Shown here: positions 25,087 to 33,282 of the stretch, one piece after another | How the letters are laid out: each line of letters starts with the position of its first letter | How positions within the stretch are numbered: the first letter of the stretch is position 1 | Source: Neorhizobium sp. UBA7851 | GTDB taxonomy: Bacteria; Pseudomonadota; Alphaproteobacteria; Rhizobiales; Rhizobiaceae | Assembly: GCA_002500765.1 (NCBI GenBank) | Contig: DLSX01000256.1 | Location: 1 to 48,169, forward strand | Length of the DNA: 48,169 bases | Direction: 5' to 3' | The notes under the pieces: model-generated | Seen by the model: the letters and a program-made list of their open reading frames with translations, nothing else | Databases searched by the model: none | What the model was told of the DNA's origin: nothing | Program-made: the position numbers and the translations under genes

Positions 25087-26076
25087 TCAATCCATCTGGA
25101 TGTTGGCGGCCTTGACGACCGGGCTCCATTTGGCCAGCTCGGCGGTGACATGCTTGCCGAGTTCTTCCGGCGTCGAGCCGACGATGGTTGCGGAAAAGTC
25201 CTTCATCCGATCGGCGACTGCCGGGTCCTTGAGCGCGGCATTGGCCGCCTCGTTGAGCTTGGCGACCACGTCGGGCGGCGTACCTGCCGGCGCAAACAGC
25301 GCGTTCCAGGTGTAGGTCTCATAGCCCGGCACTGTTTCCGCAACGGTCGGAACGTCAGGGAAGGAGGGTGCCCGTTCCTTCGTCGTGATCCCCAGAGCCT
25401 TGAGCGTGCCGCCCTTGATGTGACTTGAGGACGAGGGGAGGTTGTCGAACATGATCGAGATCTGGTTGCCCAGGAGATCGTTGAGAGCCGGGCCGGCGCC
25501 CTTGTAGGGCACGTGCTGCATCTTGACGCCGGCCATGCTGTTGAACAGTTCGCCGGAAAGGTGCAGCGGCGTGCCGTTGCCGGACGACGCATAGGAATAT
25601 TTGTCCGGATCCTTTTTCAAAAGCTCGATCAGCTCCGCGACGGAATTGACTTCAAGCTTCGGATTGACCACCAGCACATTAGGCACGATGACCAGCAGCG
25701 AGACCGGCGAGAAATCCTTTTCGGGATCGTATGGTTTCTGCTTCAGGATCAAAGGGTTGAGCGCATGTGTTGCGACAGTGCCCATGAGGATCGTGTAGCC
25801 GTCCGGGTCCGAGCGCGCCACACGGTCGGCGCCGAGATTGCCGCCTGCACCGGCGACGTTTTCGACCACGACCTGCTGGCCGAGAATATCGCCCATCTTC
25901 TGCGCCACGACGCGACCGACGACATCTGTCGAGCCGCCGGCGGCAAAAGGCACGACCAGCGTGATTGTGCGATCAGGAAAAGTCTGTGCCGAGGCTTGCT
26001 GACCAAACGAGAGCGCCGACAGGGCTGTTCCGGCCAGAACGAGTGCGGCACGCCGCGTCAATGCAGTGAGTGTCAT
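25087..26076 (-). CDS. Tripartite tricarboxylate transporter-type substrate-binding protein (Bug/TctC family)
   Basis: Bug-family proteins are periplasmic binding proteins for carboxylic acids, some serving TctAB permeases and many working as orphans or sensors. The 329-residue product has an N-terminal signal with a twin-arginine-like LTRRAALVLAG core and cleavage near ASAQ. The mature protein starts TFPDRTITLVVPFAAGGSTD, a defining family segment, followed by VVENVAGAGGNLGADRVARS and GTPLHLSGELF. I chose the start at 26076, with GGAGG upstream. No tctA or tctB gene is adjacent, so the ligand and partner are unknown. Confidence 0.9.
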   Translation of the reverse strand: MTLTALTRRAALVLAGTALSALSFGQQASAQTFPDRTITLVVPFAAGGSTDVVGRVVAQKMGDILGQQVVVENVAGAGGNLGADRVARSDPDGYTILMGTVATHALNPLILKQKPYDPEKDFSPVSLLVIVPNVLVVNPKLEVNSVAELIELLKKDPDKYSYASSGNGTPLHLSGELFNSMAGVKMQHVPYKGAGPALNDLLGNQISIMFDNLPSSSSHIKGGTLKALGITTKERAPSFPDVPTVAETVPGYETYTWNALFAPAGTPPDVVAKLNEAANAALKDPAVADRMKDFSATIVGSTPEELGKHVTAELAKWSPVVKAANIQMD

Positions 26077-26211
26077 CTGATTTCCTCCATCACGGCCTCC
26101 CGCCGCTCGTGTCATAGTAGCGGAGGAAGGGGGCAGGGCAAGCAATTCAGGCGCTTGGGGATATAGGAGGAAAGTCTAAGTCTATTGGAGGTTGAGCTGC
26201 GGGTGGAGGAT

Positions 26212-26351
26212 GCCCCTCGCCCTAACCCTCTCCCCGCAAGCGGGGAGAGGGGACGTGCCCTGCTCGACTTTGGAGATGGCCGAAGAGGCTGCGGCTCGCG
26301 TCCTTCTCCCCGTCCTTACGGGGAGAAGGTACCGGCAGGCGGATGAGGGGC
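26212..26351. repeat. Rhizobial intergenic mosaic-type repeat (RIME-like), copy 2
   Basis: This 140-base element between the Bug-family gene and mfd matches copy 1 at 21583-21710. The first palindrome is identical in its arms (26226-26251) but has AA instead of TT at the centre. The second (26302-26329) reads CCTTCTCCCCGT/ACGGGGAGAAGG, where a T-A pair of copy 1 is replaced by C-G. It ends with the same CCGGCAGGCGGATGAGGGGC. Confidence 0.8.
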
Positions 26352-26393
26352 AGTGCCGACATCAGCGTGCGGACGAAAACGCCCCCTAAGCCA

Positions 26394-29300
26394 TCACCCC
26401 TTCGCCAGTTCCGCGAACTGCGTCATGATCTGCGCCGCAGCCGCCAGCCGCTTCATCGGCGAAGGCAGGTCGCGGTTCAAGAAAATGCTCTGGTCCGGCC
26501 TGATTTTCGCCAGCGAACCCTGCTTGGCGATATAGCCGACGAGATTGGCGGGGTTGGGGAACTGCTTGTCGCGGAAGGCGATGACGACGCCCTTCGGACC
26601 GGCATCGACCTTCTCGACATTCGCCTTGCGGCAGAGCGACTTGATGTAGACGACCTTCAGGAGGTTCTGCATCTCGGGCGGCATCGGCCCGAACCGGTCG
26701 ACCATCTCGGCGCCGAACCCGTCGATTTCCGACAGTTCCTGCACCTCGCCGAGACGGCGATAAAGCCCCATGCGCAGATGCAGGTCAGGCACGTAATTTT
26801 CCGGGATCATCGTGGTGATGCCGACCGAAATCTGCGGCGACCAGCCGGTATCGACGATCTCGTCCTCGCCCTTCACCTCTGCGACCGCTTCCTCCAGCAT
26901 CTGCTGGTAAAGCTCGAAGCCGACTTCCTTGATATGGCCCGACTGTTCCTCGCCCAAGAGATTGCCCGCGCCGCGAATATCGAGGTCGTGGCTCGCCAGC
27001 TGGAAACCGGCGCCGAGCGTATCGAGTGACTGCAGAACCTTGAGGCGACGATCCGCCATCTGCGTCAGCGTCTTGTTGACCGGCAGGGTGAACAGCGCGA
27101 ACGCCCTCACCTTCGAGCGCCCCACACGGCCGCGCAGCTGGTAGAGCTGGGCGAGACCGAACATGTCGGCGCGATGGACGATCAGCGTGTTGGCCGTCGG
27201 CACGTCGAGGCCGGATTCGACGATCGTCGTCGACAGGAGAACGTCATATTTGCCGTCATAGAAGGCATTCATGATGTCTTCCAGCTCGCCCGCCGCCATT
27301 TGACCATGCGCCACCGCGACCTTCAGCTCCGGCACGTCGGACTGCAGGAAGGCCTGGATATCGGCCAGATCCGCCAGACGCGGGCAGACATAAAAGCTCT
27401 GGCCGCCGCGATAATGCTCGCGCATCAGCGTCTCGCGGATGACCAGCGGATCGAAGGGCGAGATGAAGGTCCTGACCGCCATGCGGTCGACCGGCGGCGT
27501 GGTGATCAGCGACAGTTCGCGAACACCGGTCATGGCGAGCTGCAGCGTCCGCGGGATCGGCGTGGCAGACAGCGTCAGCACGTGGACGTCGGTCTTCAGG
27601 TCCTTCAGCCGTTCCTTGTGCTTCACGCCGAAATGCTGTTCCTCGTCGATGATCAGCAGCGAAAGATTGGCGAACTGGATGCCGGTACCGAGCAGCGCAT
27701 GGGTGCCGACGACGATATCGACCTTGCCTTCGGCGAGATCCTTCTTCGTCTGTGCCAACTCCTTTGCCGAGACGAGACGGGAGGCCTGCGCAATCCGGAT
27801 CGGCAGGCCGCGGAACCGCTCCGAAAACGTCTTGAAATGCTGGCGGGCAAGCAGCGTGGTCGGCACGACGACCGCCACCTGCGCCCCGTTCATGGCGGCA
27901 AAGAAGGCGGCGCGCAACGCCACTTCCGTCTTGCCGAAGCCGACATCGCCGCAGACGAGGCGATCCATCGGACGACCGGCGGCGAGATCCTCGCGTACCG
28001 ATTCGATCGCGTTTTCCTGATCTTCCGTCTCGTCATAGGGGAAGCGGGCAGCAAACTCGTCATAAAGCCCTTCCGGCGTCGCCAGAACCGGCGCCTTGCG
28101 CACCATACGGGTCGCGGCAATACGGATCAGGTCACCCGCCATGTCGAGCAGGCGTTTCTTCAGCTTGGCCTTGCGGGCCTGCCATGCGCCGCCGCCGAGC
28201 CGGTCGAGATTGGCTTCCGCCGCATCCGAGCCGTAACGAGAGAGCAGATCGATGTTTTCAACCGGCAGGAACAGTTTTGCCTGATCGGCATAATGCAGCT
28301 CAAGGCAGGCACGCGGCGCACCGGCCGCCTCGATCGTCACCAGTCCGACGAACTTGCCGATACCATGTTCGGCATGGACGACCAGCGACCCTTCGTCGAG
28401 ACCGGCCACTTCGGTGAGGAAATCCGCCCCGCGCTTGCGCCGCTTGCCACGGCGAACCATGCGGTCGCCGAGAATGTCCTGCTCGCCGATGACGGCAATA
28501 TTGCCCGTCTCGAACCCGGCCTCGAGGCTCATCACGGCAGATGCCGCCTCGCCTTTCTCCAGCTTATCGAGATCGGAGAGCTTTTCGATCTGCCGGATCC
28601 GCTTCAGCCCGCGCTCGTCGAGCACCTGCAAAAGAAGGTCGAGCGAGCCGGCAGCCCAGCCGGTGACGAGAACCTTGGTGCGTTCGGCCCGCTTGTCGGC
28701 AATATGCTTGACGACCAGATCGAAGACGTTGACGCGAGTTTGCTCACCGGCATCGCGATCCTGCGTTTCCGCACCCGCTTCCGCCTGGCTTTTCGCCCAG
28801 CGCGGACCGGTATGCGCATCGAGTGTCACCACCGGGCGACCCGACGCATCCATCTCGTTGAACGGCGTCAGGCGCAGCGCAGCCGCTTCGTCCAGCGCCG
28901 AGGCAAATGCCTTGCCATCGAGATAAAGCTGGCCCGGCGAAACCGGCTTGTACGGCGTCGAATGCGCGGCAGCACCCTTGCCCTGAGAGCCCTGATCGCG
29001 CCGCGCTTCGAAATAGTCGATGACGAGCTTGGACCGTTCGGCCGCCGCCTCACGCGCCGTGTGATCGGTGACGATGCGGAAACCGGCGAGGTAATCGAAA
29101 GCCGTCTCCAGCTTTTCGTAAAACAGCGGCAGCCAGTGCTCCATGCCGGCATAACGGCGCCCCTCTGAGACGGCCTGATAAAGCGCGTCGTCGCGGGTCG
29201 CGGCACCGAACAGCGACAGATAATTGGTGCGGAACCGGCTGATTGTATCCGGCGTCAGAGTCACTTCGCTCATCGGATTGAGATCGAGCGACCGCGCCTG

Positions 29301-29924
29301 TCCCGTCGTGCGCTGGCTGGCGGGATCGAACGAGCGTATGCTTTCCAGCGTATCGCCGAAAAAATCGAGCCGCACCGGCTCTTCCGTTCCCGGCACGAAG
29401 ACGTCGAGAATGCCGCCACGCACCGCAAATTCACCGACTTCACGCACGGTGGAAACGCGGTCGAAACCGTTGCGCTCCAGACGCGCGGCAATATCGTCCA
29501 TGCGGATCTGGTTGCCGGGTTTTGCCGAGAAAGCGAGGCTTTCGATGATCTCCGCCGGCGCGATCTTCTGCAGCATCGCATTGACGGTGACGAGCACGAT
29601 CGACGGATGCGGCTTCTTGGCATGGGCGATCAGACCCGACAGCGCCGACAGTCTCCGCGCGGAGACATCCGCGCTCGGAGAAACGCGGTCATAAGGAAGG
29701 CAGTCCCAGGCCGGCAGTGTCAGGACAGGGATTTCCGGCGCGACGAAGGAGAGCATCTGCTCCAGATCCGGCATGCGCTGGCCGTCGGACAGCACATAGG
29801 CCACCGACTGGCCGGAGCGCGCCAGTTCGGCGAGCACCATAGGTTCCATGCCGGGCGGCACATTGCCGACCGTCAGTGGCGTCGAGGCCGCTGCAATCTT
29901 CTTCGCGTCGAATCCGGAAATCAT
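26394..29924 (-). CDS. mfd: Transcription-repair coupling factor
   Basis: Mfd is a DNA translocase that removes RNA polymerase stalled at lesions and recruits UvrA for excision repair. The 1176-residue protein has the full domain order: UvrB-like N-terminal modules (residues 1-350), RNA-polymerase-interacting CarD-like domain near 510-570 (LVVHAEHGIGKFVGLVTIE), the RecG-like motor with GDVGFGKTEVALRAAF (near 660), DEEQHFGV, LSATPIPRTLQLA and QLRGRVGRS, and a C-terminal autoinhibitory domain. Length and motifs are complete. Its ATG overlaps the sdhE stop (ATGA), so it is translated with sdhE. uvrC lies nearby but as a separate unit. Confidence 0.97.
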   Translation of the reverse strand: MISGFDAKKIAAASTPLTVGNVPPGMEPMVLAELARSGQSVAYVLSDGQRMPDLEQMLSFVAPEIPVLTLPAWDCLPYDRVSPSADVSARRLSALSGLIAHAKKPHPSIVLVTVNAMLQKIAPAEIIESLAFSAKPGNQIRMDDIAARLERNGFDRVSTVREVGEFAVRGGILDVFVPGTEEPVRLDFFGDTLESIRSFDPASQRTTGQARSLDLNPMSEVTLTPDTISRFRTNYLSLFGAATRDDALYQAVSEGRRYAGMEHWLPLFYEKLETAFDYLAGFRIVTDHTAREAAAERSKLVIDYFEARRDQGSQGKGAAAHSTPYKPVSPGQLYLDGKAFASALDEAAALRLTPFNEMDASGRPVVTLDAHTGPRWAKSQAEAGAETQDRDAGEQTRVNVFDLVVKHIADKRAERTKVLVTGWAAGSLDLLLQVLDERGLKRIRQIEKLSDLDKLEKGEAASAVMSLEAGFETGNIAVIGEQDILGDRMVRRGKRRKRGADFLTEVAGLDEGSLVVHAEHGIGKFVGLVTIEAAGAPRACLELHYADQAKLFLPVENIDLLSRYGSDAAEANLDRLGGGAWQARKAKLKKRLLDMAGDLIRIAATRMVRKAPVLATPEGLYDEFAARFPYDETEDQENAIESVREDLAAGRPMDRLVCGDVGFGKTEVALRAAFFAAMNGAQVAVVVPTTLLARQHFKTFSERFRGLPIRIAQASRLVSAKELAQTKKDLAEGKVDIVVGTHALLGTGIQFANLSLLIIDEEQHFGVKHKERLKDLKTDVHVLTLSATPIPRTLQLAMTGVRELSLITTPPVDRMAVRTFISPFDPLVIRETLMREHYRGGQSFYVCPRLADLADIQAFLQSDVPELKVAVAHGQMAAGELEDIMNAFYDGKYDVLLSTTIVESGLDVPTANTLIVHRADMFGLAQLYQLRGRVGRSKVRAFALFTLPVNKTLTQMADRRLKVLQSLDTLGAGFQLASHDLDIRGAGNLLGEEQSGHIKEVGFELYQQMLEEAVAEVKGEDEIVDTGWSPQISVGITTMIPENYVPDLHLRMGLYRRLGEVQELSEIDGFGAEMVDRFGPMPPEMQNLLKVVYIKSLCRKANVEKVDAGPKGVVIAFRDKQFPNPANLVGYIAKQGSLAKIRPDQSIFLNRDLPSPMKRLAAAAQIMTQFAELAKG

Positions 29925-30244
29925 TGGCCGAGTTTCTCTTTCAGCGAGGCTTCGGTAACGGGAGAAAAGTCCGGCTTGTATGCGGCCACCCGGGCAAACA
30001 GCGGCGTGTCGCGATCCGCAGGCAGCGGCTGCGCGCCGGTGATCCAGGCATGAAGATCGTGATCGTCCTCACCCATGATGGCCTCGAACTCGTCGAGTTC
30101 CAAATCGGAGAGCTTTGCGATTTCCGCTTCGGCGAACGAACCGAAGACGAGATCCATCTCGCGAATGCCGCGATGCCAGCAGCGATAGAGAATGCGCCTG
30201 CGGCGCGGGTCGAGGTCGGCGCTCGTGCGTGCCAATCCAGTCAT
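29921..30244 (-). CDS. sdhE: FAD assembly factor SdhE (succinate dehydrogenase assembly factor 2)
   Basis: SdhE helps attach FAD covalently to SdhA, the flavoprotein of succinate dehydrogenase. The 107-residue protein begins MTGLARTSADLDPRRRRILY and carries the family signature RCWHRGIREMDLVFGSFAE, including the conserved RGxxE motif needed for flavinylation. I chose the start at 30244, which fits homologues; an ATG at 30271 would add nine residues. The stop overlaps the mfd start (ATGA), an arrangement I believe common in rhizobia although the functions are unrelated. It is divergent from recG. Confidence 0.92.
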   Translation of the reverse strand: MTGLARTSADLDPRRRRILYRCWHRGIREMDLVFGSFAEAEIAKLSDLELDEFEAIMGEDDHDLHAWITGAQPLPADRDTPLFARVAAYKPDFSPVTEASLKEKLGQ

Positions 30245-30334
30245 AAGCCATGTCCCTGTTTTGCGGTTCATATAGGATCAAAATGCGCATCCGTCACCTT
30301 GCCAAATGGCCAAAACTTGTCCCATTTAACCGCC

Positions 30335-32440
30335 ATGCGCCCAGCCATACTCGATCCGCTCTTTGCCTCCGCCTCGTCGCTGCCCGGTGTCGGCCCCAAG
30401 ATCGCCGACCTGATCGCGAAGGTGACTGGCCGCGAGGACGCCGAGGACTGCCGTGTCGTCGACCTTCTCTTCCACGCGCCCTTCTCGCTGATCGACCGGC
30501 GCAACCGCCCCGGAATCGCACTTGCGCCGCAGGGAATGATTGTCACCATCGAGGGACGTGTCGACCGTCACCAGCCGCCGGCGCGCGGCACCAACCAGCC
30601 CTACCGCGTCTTCCTTCACGACGATACCGGCGAACTGGCGCTGACCTTCTTCCGCGCCAAGGGCGACTGGCTGTCGAAGTCACTGCCCATAGACGAACAG
30701 GTCATGGTCAGCGGCAAGGTCGACTGGTTCAACGGTCGCGCCTCGATGGTCCATCCGGATTTCATGGTGAAGGTCTCGGAAGCGCAGAACCTGGCACTGG
30801 TCGAGCCGGTCTATCCGCTGACTGCCGGCCTGTCACCGAAAACGCTGAGAAAAGTCATCGAGGGCGCCGTCGAACGCCTGCCGGAATTTCCCGAATGGGC
30901 CGATGCGGCGCTGACGCAGAAGCAGAATTTTCCGTCGGTCTCCGATGCCTTCCGCAACCTGCATCACCCGGAAGACGAAAAGGATATCGACCCGAACGCG
31001 CCGTCGCGGCGCAGGCTCGCCTATGACGAATTTTTGGCCGGTCAGGTCTCGCTGGCACTGGTGCGCCAGAAAATCCGCAAGGTGCCCGGCCAGCCGATCC
31101 GGGTAAAGGGCGATCTCGCGGCGAAAATCGTCCACGCCCTGCCCTTCTCGCTGACACCCAGTCAGAAGGCCGCAATCGAGGACATAACCAGGGACATGGC
31201 CGGCGAGGATAGGATGCTGCGCCTGCTGCAGGGCGATGTCGGCGCCGGCAAGACGCTTGTGGCGCTGCTCTCCATGGCCGCCGCCGTCGAGGCCGGAGGT
31301 CAGGCGGTGCTGATGGCGCCGACCGAAATCCTCGCCCGCCAGCATTTCGCGACGATCTCGAAACTTGCAGGGGAAGCTGGCGTCACCGTCGAACTGCTGA
31401 CCGGCCGCACCAAGGGCCGCGAGCGCGACGCCATCGTCGAGCGCATCGCGTCGGGCGAAGCCCAGATCGTCATCGGCACCCATGCGCTGTTTCAGGATAC
31501 GGTCAGCTACGCCAACCTTATGATGGCGGTGGTCGACGAACAGCATCGTTTCGGCGTCCACCAGCGCCTGCGCCTCACCGCCAAGGGCATCTCGCCGCAT
31601 ATGCTGGTAATGACAGCGACACCGATCCCGCGCACGCTGGTGCTTGCCGCCTTCGGCGACATGGATGTTTCGAAGCTCACCGAAAAGCCTGCCGGCCGTA
31701 AACCTATCCAGACCGTCACCGTGCCGACCGAACGGATCGGCGATATCGTCGGAAGGCTGAAAGGGGCGATTGCCCAGGGCAAGAAAGCCTACTGGATCTG
31801 CCCGCTGGTGGAAGAGTCCGACGTCTCCGAACTGATGTCGGCCGAAGAGCGCCACGCAGTTCTTGCCCGAGAACTCGGCGCGAAAAATGTCGGCCTCGTG
31901 CATGGCCGCATGGCGGGACCGGAAAAAGACGCGGTGATGAGCGCCTTCAAGAATGGCGAGATCCGCATGCTGGTCGCCACCACCGTGGTTGAAGTCGGCG
32001 TCGACGTGCCGGATGCGACGATCATGGTGATAGAACATGCCGAACGATTCGGCCTCGCCCAGCTTCATCAGCTACGCGGCCGTGTCGGTCGCGGCGACGA
32101 GGCCTCGACCTGTATCCTGCTCTACAAGGGACCCTTAAGCGAAACCGGCCATGCCCGCCTGTCGATCCTGCGCGACAGCGAGGACGGTTTTCTGATCGCC
32201 GAAGAAGACCTGAAACTGCGTGGCGAAGGCGAGCTTCTCGCCCCCCGCCAGTCCGGCACACCGGGTTTTCGAATCGCCAGCCTCGCGGCTCATGCCGATC
32301 TGTTGGAAATCGCCCGAAAGGACGCCACCTACCTGCTCGACCGCGACCCGGACCTGACGAGCGAGCGCGGCGAGGCGGTGCGCGTCCTGCTCTATCTACA
32401 TCGCCGCGACGAGGCGATCAGGTTTCTGAGGGCGGGATGA
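30335..32440 (+). CDS. recG: ATP-dependent DNA helicase RecG
   Basis: RecG remodels stalled replication forks and branched DNA. The 701-residue protein begins MRPAILDPLFASASSLPGVG. It has an N-terminal wedge domain with an OB fold (about 65-200), Walker A GDVGAGKTLVAL (near 299), DEQHRFG (near 400), MTATPIPRTL, and the translocation motif QLRGRVGRGDE. All SF2 motifs are present. I chose the ATG at 30335 because family similarity starts there; the open frame runs back to 29876 through sdhE. Its 3' end overlaps the DUF502 gene on the other strand by 23 bases. Confidence 0.96.
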   Translation: MRPAILDPLFASASSLPGVGPKIADLIAKVTGREDAEDCRVVDLLFHAPFSLIDRRNRPGIALAPQGMIVTIEGRVDRHQPPARGTNQPYRVFLHDDTGELALTFFRAKGDWLSKSLPIDEQVMVSGKVDWFNGRASMVHPDFMVKVSEAQNLALVEPVYPLTAGLSPKTLRKVIEGAVERLPEFPEWADAALTQKQNFPSVSDAFRNLHHPEDEKDIDPNAPSRRRLAYDEFLAGQVSLALVRQKIRKVPGQPIRVKGDLAAKIVHALPFSLTPSQKAAIEDITRDMAGEDRMLRLLQGDVGAGKTLVALLSMAAAVEAGGQAVLMAPTEILARQHFATISKLAGEAGVTVELLTGRTKGRERDAIVERIASGEAQIVIGTHALFQDTVSYANLMMAVVDEQHRFGVHQRLRLTAKGISPHMLVMTATPIPRTLVLAAFGDMDVSKLTEKPAGRKPIQTVTVPTERIGDIVGRLKGAIAQGKKAYWICPLVEESDVSELMSAEERHAVLARELGAKNVGLVHGRMAGPEKDAVMSAFKNGEIRMLVATTVVEVGVDVPDATIMVIEHAERFGLAQLHQLRGRVGRGDEASTCILLYKGPLSETGHARLSILRDSEDGFLIAEEDLKLRGEGELLAPRQSGTPGFRIASLAAHADLLEIARKDATYLLDRDPDLTSERGEAVRVLLYLHRRDEAIRFLRAG

Positions 32441-33167
32441 CCGCGATGTCGTCATCGCCCTTGCGACGGCCTCTCGCCGCCTTCTTGCGCGGCGCAGGCA
32501 AGGCGGGGATCGCCGGTCCGTCCGGATTGTAGTCAGGCGCGATCAGACCGCCGGAAATCAGAAGCTTGGCACCTTCTTCCGGCGTCATGTCGAGCATGAC
32601 GATCTTGCTTTTCGGCACGAACATCAGGAATCCGGCCGTCGGAACCGGCGTCGGCGGCAGGAAGACCGCCACCATTTCCTCGCCATTCTGATTGAGCTTG
32701 GCGGCAATCTCGCCCTGTGCATCACCGGCAATGAACACGAGCGCCCAGGTGCCGGAACTCGGGAATTCGACCAGCCCGCATTTCTTGAACGAGGTCGACT
32801 GTTCGCGCAGCACCGTTTCGAGGATCTGCTTGACGCTTCTATAGATCGTCCTGACCAGCGGCATGCGATGCAGGATCGACTCGCCGAAATTGACGATCGA
32901 GCGGCCGATCAGGTTCTTGCCGAGAAAGCCGACAATGGTGATGAACAGAACCGCGATCAGAAGCCCGGTGCCGGGGATCGTCACGTCGAAATAATATTGC
33001 GGATTGTAACGCTGCGGCAGGTAAGGCGTAACCCAGCTGTCGGCCCAGTCTATAAAGGTGAAGGTCAGCCAGATGGTGATCGCCAGAGGCGCACAGATGA
33101 TCAGGCCGGTAAGGAAATTATTCCTGATCCGACCGGCCATCGAAATCCGCTCAGGGCTGTCACTCAT
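32418..33167 (-). CDS. DUF502 family membrane protein
   Basis: The function of DUF502 proteins is not established. The 249-residue protein has two clear membrane segments (LIICAPLAITIWLTFTFID, about 18-36, and TGLLIAVLFITIVGFLG, about 68-84), then the conserved FGESILHRMPLVRTIYRSVK and a beta-rich soluble part with FLPPTPVPTAGFLMFVPKSK and MTPEEGAKLLISGG. The C-terminal tail is basic (ARGRRKG). AGGA upstream of the ATG supports the start. It lies downstream of glmS with a 115-base gap holding a strong hairpin, and overlaps recG tail to tail. Confidence 0.88.
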   Translation of the reverse strand: MSDSPERISMAGRIRNNFLTGLIICAPLAITIWLTFTFIDWADSWVTPYLPQRYNPQYYFDVTIPGTGLLIAVLFITIVGFLGKNLIGRSIVNFGESILHRMPLVRTIYRSVKQILETVLREQSTSFKKCGLVEFPSSGTWALVFIAGDAQGEIAAKLNQNGEEMVAVFLPPTPVPTAGFLMFVPKSKIVMLDMTPEEGAKLLISGGLIAPDYNPDGPAIPALPAPRKKAARGRRKGDDDIAVIPPSET

Positions 33168-33207
33168 TTGATCTTCCTAGGGAAATTCCGGTCCGAATCG
33201 ATCATGC

Positions 33208-33238
33208 GCATTGCCGCATTGATGAAATGCGACAATGC
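33208..33238. other. Long imperfect hairpin between glmS and the DUF502 gene
   Basis: GCATTGCCGCATT (33208-33220) pairs with AATGCGACAATGC (33226-33238) in a 13-bp stem with one mismatch and a GATGA loop. There is no T-tract on either strand. On the minus strand it falls after glmS and about 41 bases before the DUF502 ATG, so it could attenuate or process read-through, or be part of a leader. Confidence 0.45.
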
Positions 33239-33282
33239 CGGATGAGTTCCTGCGATGCAAGAAAAGCCTTAAACCGGCCATA

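Noticed and set aside
21583..26351. Repeated palindromes as a CRISPR array.
   Set aside because: Only two copies 4.6 kb apart, with internal hairpins and no regular spacers or cas genes.
27174..29168. Long plus-strand open frame opposite mfd (664 codons), and a similar one opposite glmS at 33235-35127.
   Set aside because: Both are antisense to complete conserved proteins and show no domain or ribosome site.
29876..30334. N-terminal extension of RecG in the same frame.
   Set aside because: It runs through the divergent sdhE gene and has no similarity to RecG; the ATG at 30335 begins the conserved protein.
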